Assembly (NCBI GenBank): GCA_002291855.1
Contig: DBAW01000099.1
Coordinates: 1-6,652, forward strand
Length of the DNA: 6,652 nt
Reading direction: 5' to 3'
Source of the DNA: Sphingomonas sp. UBA1000
GTDB taxonomy: Bacteria; Pseudomonadota; Alphaproteobacteria; Sphingomonadales; Sphingomonadaceae
Position numbers and translations under genes: made by a program. Shown here piece by piece: positions 5,896-6,652 of this stretch. The notes under the pieces are model-generated. The model searched no databases, was not told the DNA's origin, and worked only from the letters and a program-made list of their open reading frames with translations. How positions within the stretch are numbered: position 1 is the first letter of the stretch; each line of letters begins with the position of its first letter.

Positions 5896-5925
5896 TTGCG
5901 GCTGGCCGGGGCGATGCCATATTCT
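5896..5925 (+). promoter_or_regulatory. Candidate clpS promoter
   Basis: TTGCGG (5896-5901) and TATTCT (5920-5925) are 18 bases apart. Since the phasin transcript is terminated just upstream, clpS needs its own promoter, and this is the only reasonable pair I see. Transcription would begin at about 5932, only a few bases before the ATG at 5935, giving a nearly leaderless message, or a leader of about 45 bases if the ATG at 5977 is used. Confidence 0.3.
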
Positions 5926-5934
5926 GGGCCTGCC

Positions 5935-6309
5935 ATGATTCAGCACCCGCGCGACATTTGCCCTGCAGCGCCCCTTATGGCGGGCGACGAGGATGATGCC
6001 GGCACCGGCCCGGGCACCGGCGTCGGCGTGGCGACGCGCACCCGCGCCAAGCCCAAAAAGCCGTCGCTCTACAAGGTGCTGATGCTCAACGACGATTATA
6101 CGCCGATGGAGTTCGTCGTCCTGGTGCTCCAGCGTTTCTTCCGCATGGGGATCGAGGATGCGACGCGGGTGATGCTGCACGTCCATCAGAAGGGCGTCGG
6201 CGTCTGCGGCATTTTTTCCTACGAAGTGGCGGAGAGCAAGGTGTCGCAGGTCATGGACTTTGCGCGCCAGCACCAGCATCCGTTGCAATGTACGCTCGAG
6301 AAAGCCTGA
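5935..6309 (+). CDS. clpS: ATP-dependent Clp protease adaptor protein ClpS
   Basis: ClpS binds proteins with a destabilising N-terminal residue (Phe, Leu, Trp, Tyr) and delivers them to ClpA for degradation by ClpP in the cytoplasm. The 124-residue product has a flexible N-terminal tail (1-40, Gly/Asp-rich then basic), followed by the compact ClpS core. Seen: VLMLNDDYTPMEFVV with Asn52, Asp53 and Asp54 of the N-degron pocket and the gatekeeper Met58, then MLHVHQKGVGVCGIFSYEVAE with the pocket His84. These match E. coli Asn34, Asp35, Asp36, Met40 and His66. The end, HQHPLQCTLEKA, is typical of alphaproteobacterial ClpS. The start is uncertain: the ATG at 5935 has only a weak GGG, while the ATG at 5977 would give a 110-residue protein beginning MAGDED, also a plausible ClpS length; ATG 5914 and TTG 5896 lie further upstream. 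It is followed by murA after 53 bases and probably shares its transcript. Confidence 0.93.
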   Translation: MIQHPRDICPAAPLMAGDEDDAGTGPGTGVGVATRTRAKPKKPSLYKVLMLNDDYTPMEFVVLVLQRFFRMGIEDATRVMLHVHQKGVGVCGIFSYEVAESKVSQVMDFARQHQHPLQCTLEKA

Positions 6310-6324
6310 CGGCCGGACCGGCCG
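6310..6324. repeat. GC-rich palindrome just after clpS
   Basis: CGGCCGG and CCGGCCG flank a single A immediately after the clpS TGA. There is no T-run, and murA follows closely in the same direction, so it is not called a terminator. It may slow transcription or stabilise an mRNA end, but I see no direct sign of a role. Confidence 0.4.
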
Positions 6325-6362
6325 CCACTTGCGCGCGCCCCCGCACACGTTAAGCACCCGAC

Positions 6363-6652
6363 ATGGACCGTATCGTCATTCGTGGCGGCCGCCCGCTTGA
6401 GGGCCGCCTGCCGATCTCGGGCGCGAAGAACTCGGCGCTCACCCTGCTGCCCTGCGCGCTGCTGACCGACGAGCCGCTGACGCTGCGCAACCTGCCGCGG
6501 CTGGCCGATGTCGACAGCTTCGGCCATCTGCTCAACCAGCTGGGCGTATCGACGACGACCGAGGGCACCCGGCCGGAAGATTTCGGCCGCGTGATGACGA
6601 TGCGCGCGACCAGTCTGACCGCGACGATGGCCCCCTATGACATCGTCCGCAA
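6363..6652 (+). CDS. murA: UDP-N-acetylglucosamine 1-carboxyvinyltransferase MurA (5' part, cut by window end)
   Basis: MurA transfers enolpyruvate from phosphoenolpyruvate to UDP-N-acetylglucosamine, the first committed step of peptidoglycan synthesis, in the cytoplasm. Only 96 complete codons and two bases lie in the window; the family is about 420 residues long. Seen: MDRIVIRGGRPLEGRLPISG followed by AKNSALTLLP, which puts Lys22 and Asn23 at exactly the E. coli MurA catalytic positions. LRNLPRLADVDSFGHLLNQLG follows, as expected. The MRAS block and the active-site cysteine loop lie beyond the window, so fosfomycin sensitivity cannot be judged. The ATG at 6363 fits the family N-terminus, although no clear Shine-Dalgarno is visible. 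It lies 53 bases after clpS with only a small palindrome between them, which suggests co-transcription. Confidence 0.95.
   Translation, partial: MDRIVIRGGRPLEGRLPISGAKNSALTLLPCALLTDEPLTLRNLPRLADVDSFGHLLNQLGVSTTTEGTRPEDFGRVMTMRATSLTATMAPYDIVR

Noticed and set aside
4949..5920. A 323-residue minus-strand open frame opposite the phasin gene.
   Set aside because: The product is a Gly/Arg/Leu repeat pattern mirroring the Ala-rich phasin, and it runs through the terminator.

Overview
The window is GC-rich (about two thirds G+C by eye) with dense, GC-biased codon use. It carries a class I polyhydroxyalkanoate (PHA) synthase next to a phasin, then clpS and murA, plus an AlaC-type aminotransferase. 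The protein sequences read as alphaproteobacterial, most likely a sphingomonad (Sphingomonas or a close relative). This placement is inferred from family resemblance, not from a marker gene. I see no mobile element, CRISPR array, rRNA or tRNA.

Layout. Positions 72-2259 hold three genes on the minus strand, transcribed right to left: alaC (glutamate-pyruvate aminotransferase), a hotdog-fold acyl-CoA thioesterase starting one base after the alaC stop, and a small three-helix DUF2721 membrane protein. They look like one operon. Positions 2260-2509 are a divergent intergenic region with two GC-rich hairpins. One of these is followed by a T-run on the minus strand and could terminate or attenuate transcription ahead of alaC. 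On the plus strand follow a five-helix DUF3429 membrane protein (2510-2986), phaC (3094-4878), a phasin (5018-5818), a strong intrinsic terminator (5840-5885), clpS (5935-6309) and the first 96 codons of murA (6363 to the window end).

How the genes work together. PhaC polymerises hydroxyacyl-CoA on the granule surface and the phasin coats the granule. Between them lies the most informative non-coding stretch: a perfect 23-bp palindrome just upstream of a TTGAAC-N17-TATTGT promoter, and a second related TGCA-T-TGCA site on its -10 box. This is the layout expected for PhaR, the PHA-responsive repressor of phasin genes. The phasin has a long Lys/Ala/Pro-rich N-terminal extension and a well-placed internal ribosome binding site before a second ATG, so it may be made in two forms. 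ClpS (adaptor of ClpAP for N-degron substrates) and MurA (first committed step of peptidoglycan synthesis) are housekeeping genes. The phasin terminator separates them from the PHA genes.

No entirely new system is visible. The points worth a second look are the phasin control region, the two possible phasin starts, an 18-bp tandem duplication across the phaC stop codon, and the hairpins ahead of alaC. Very long antisense frames opposite alaC and phaC are judged to be composition artefacts.
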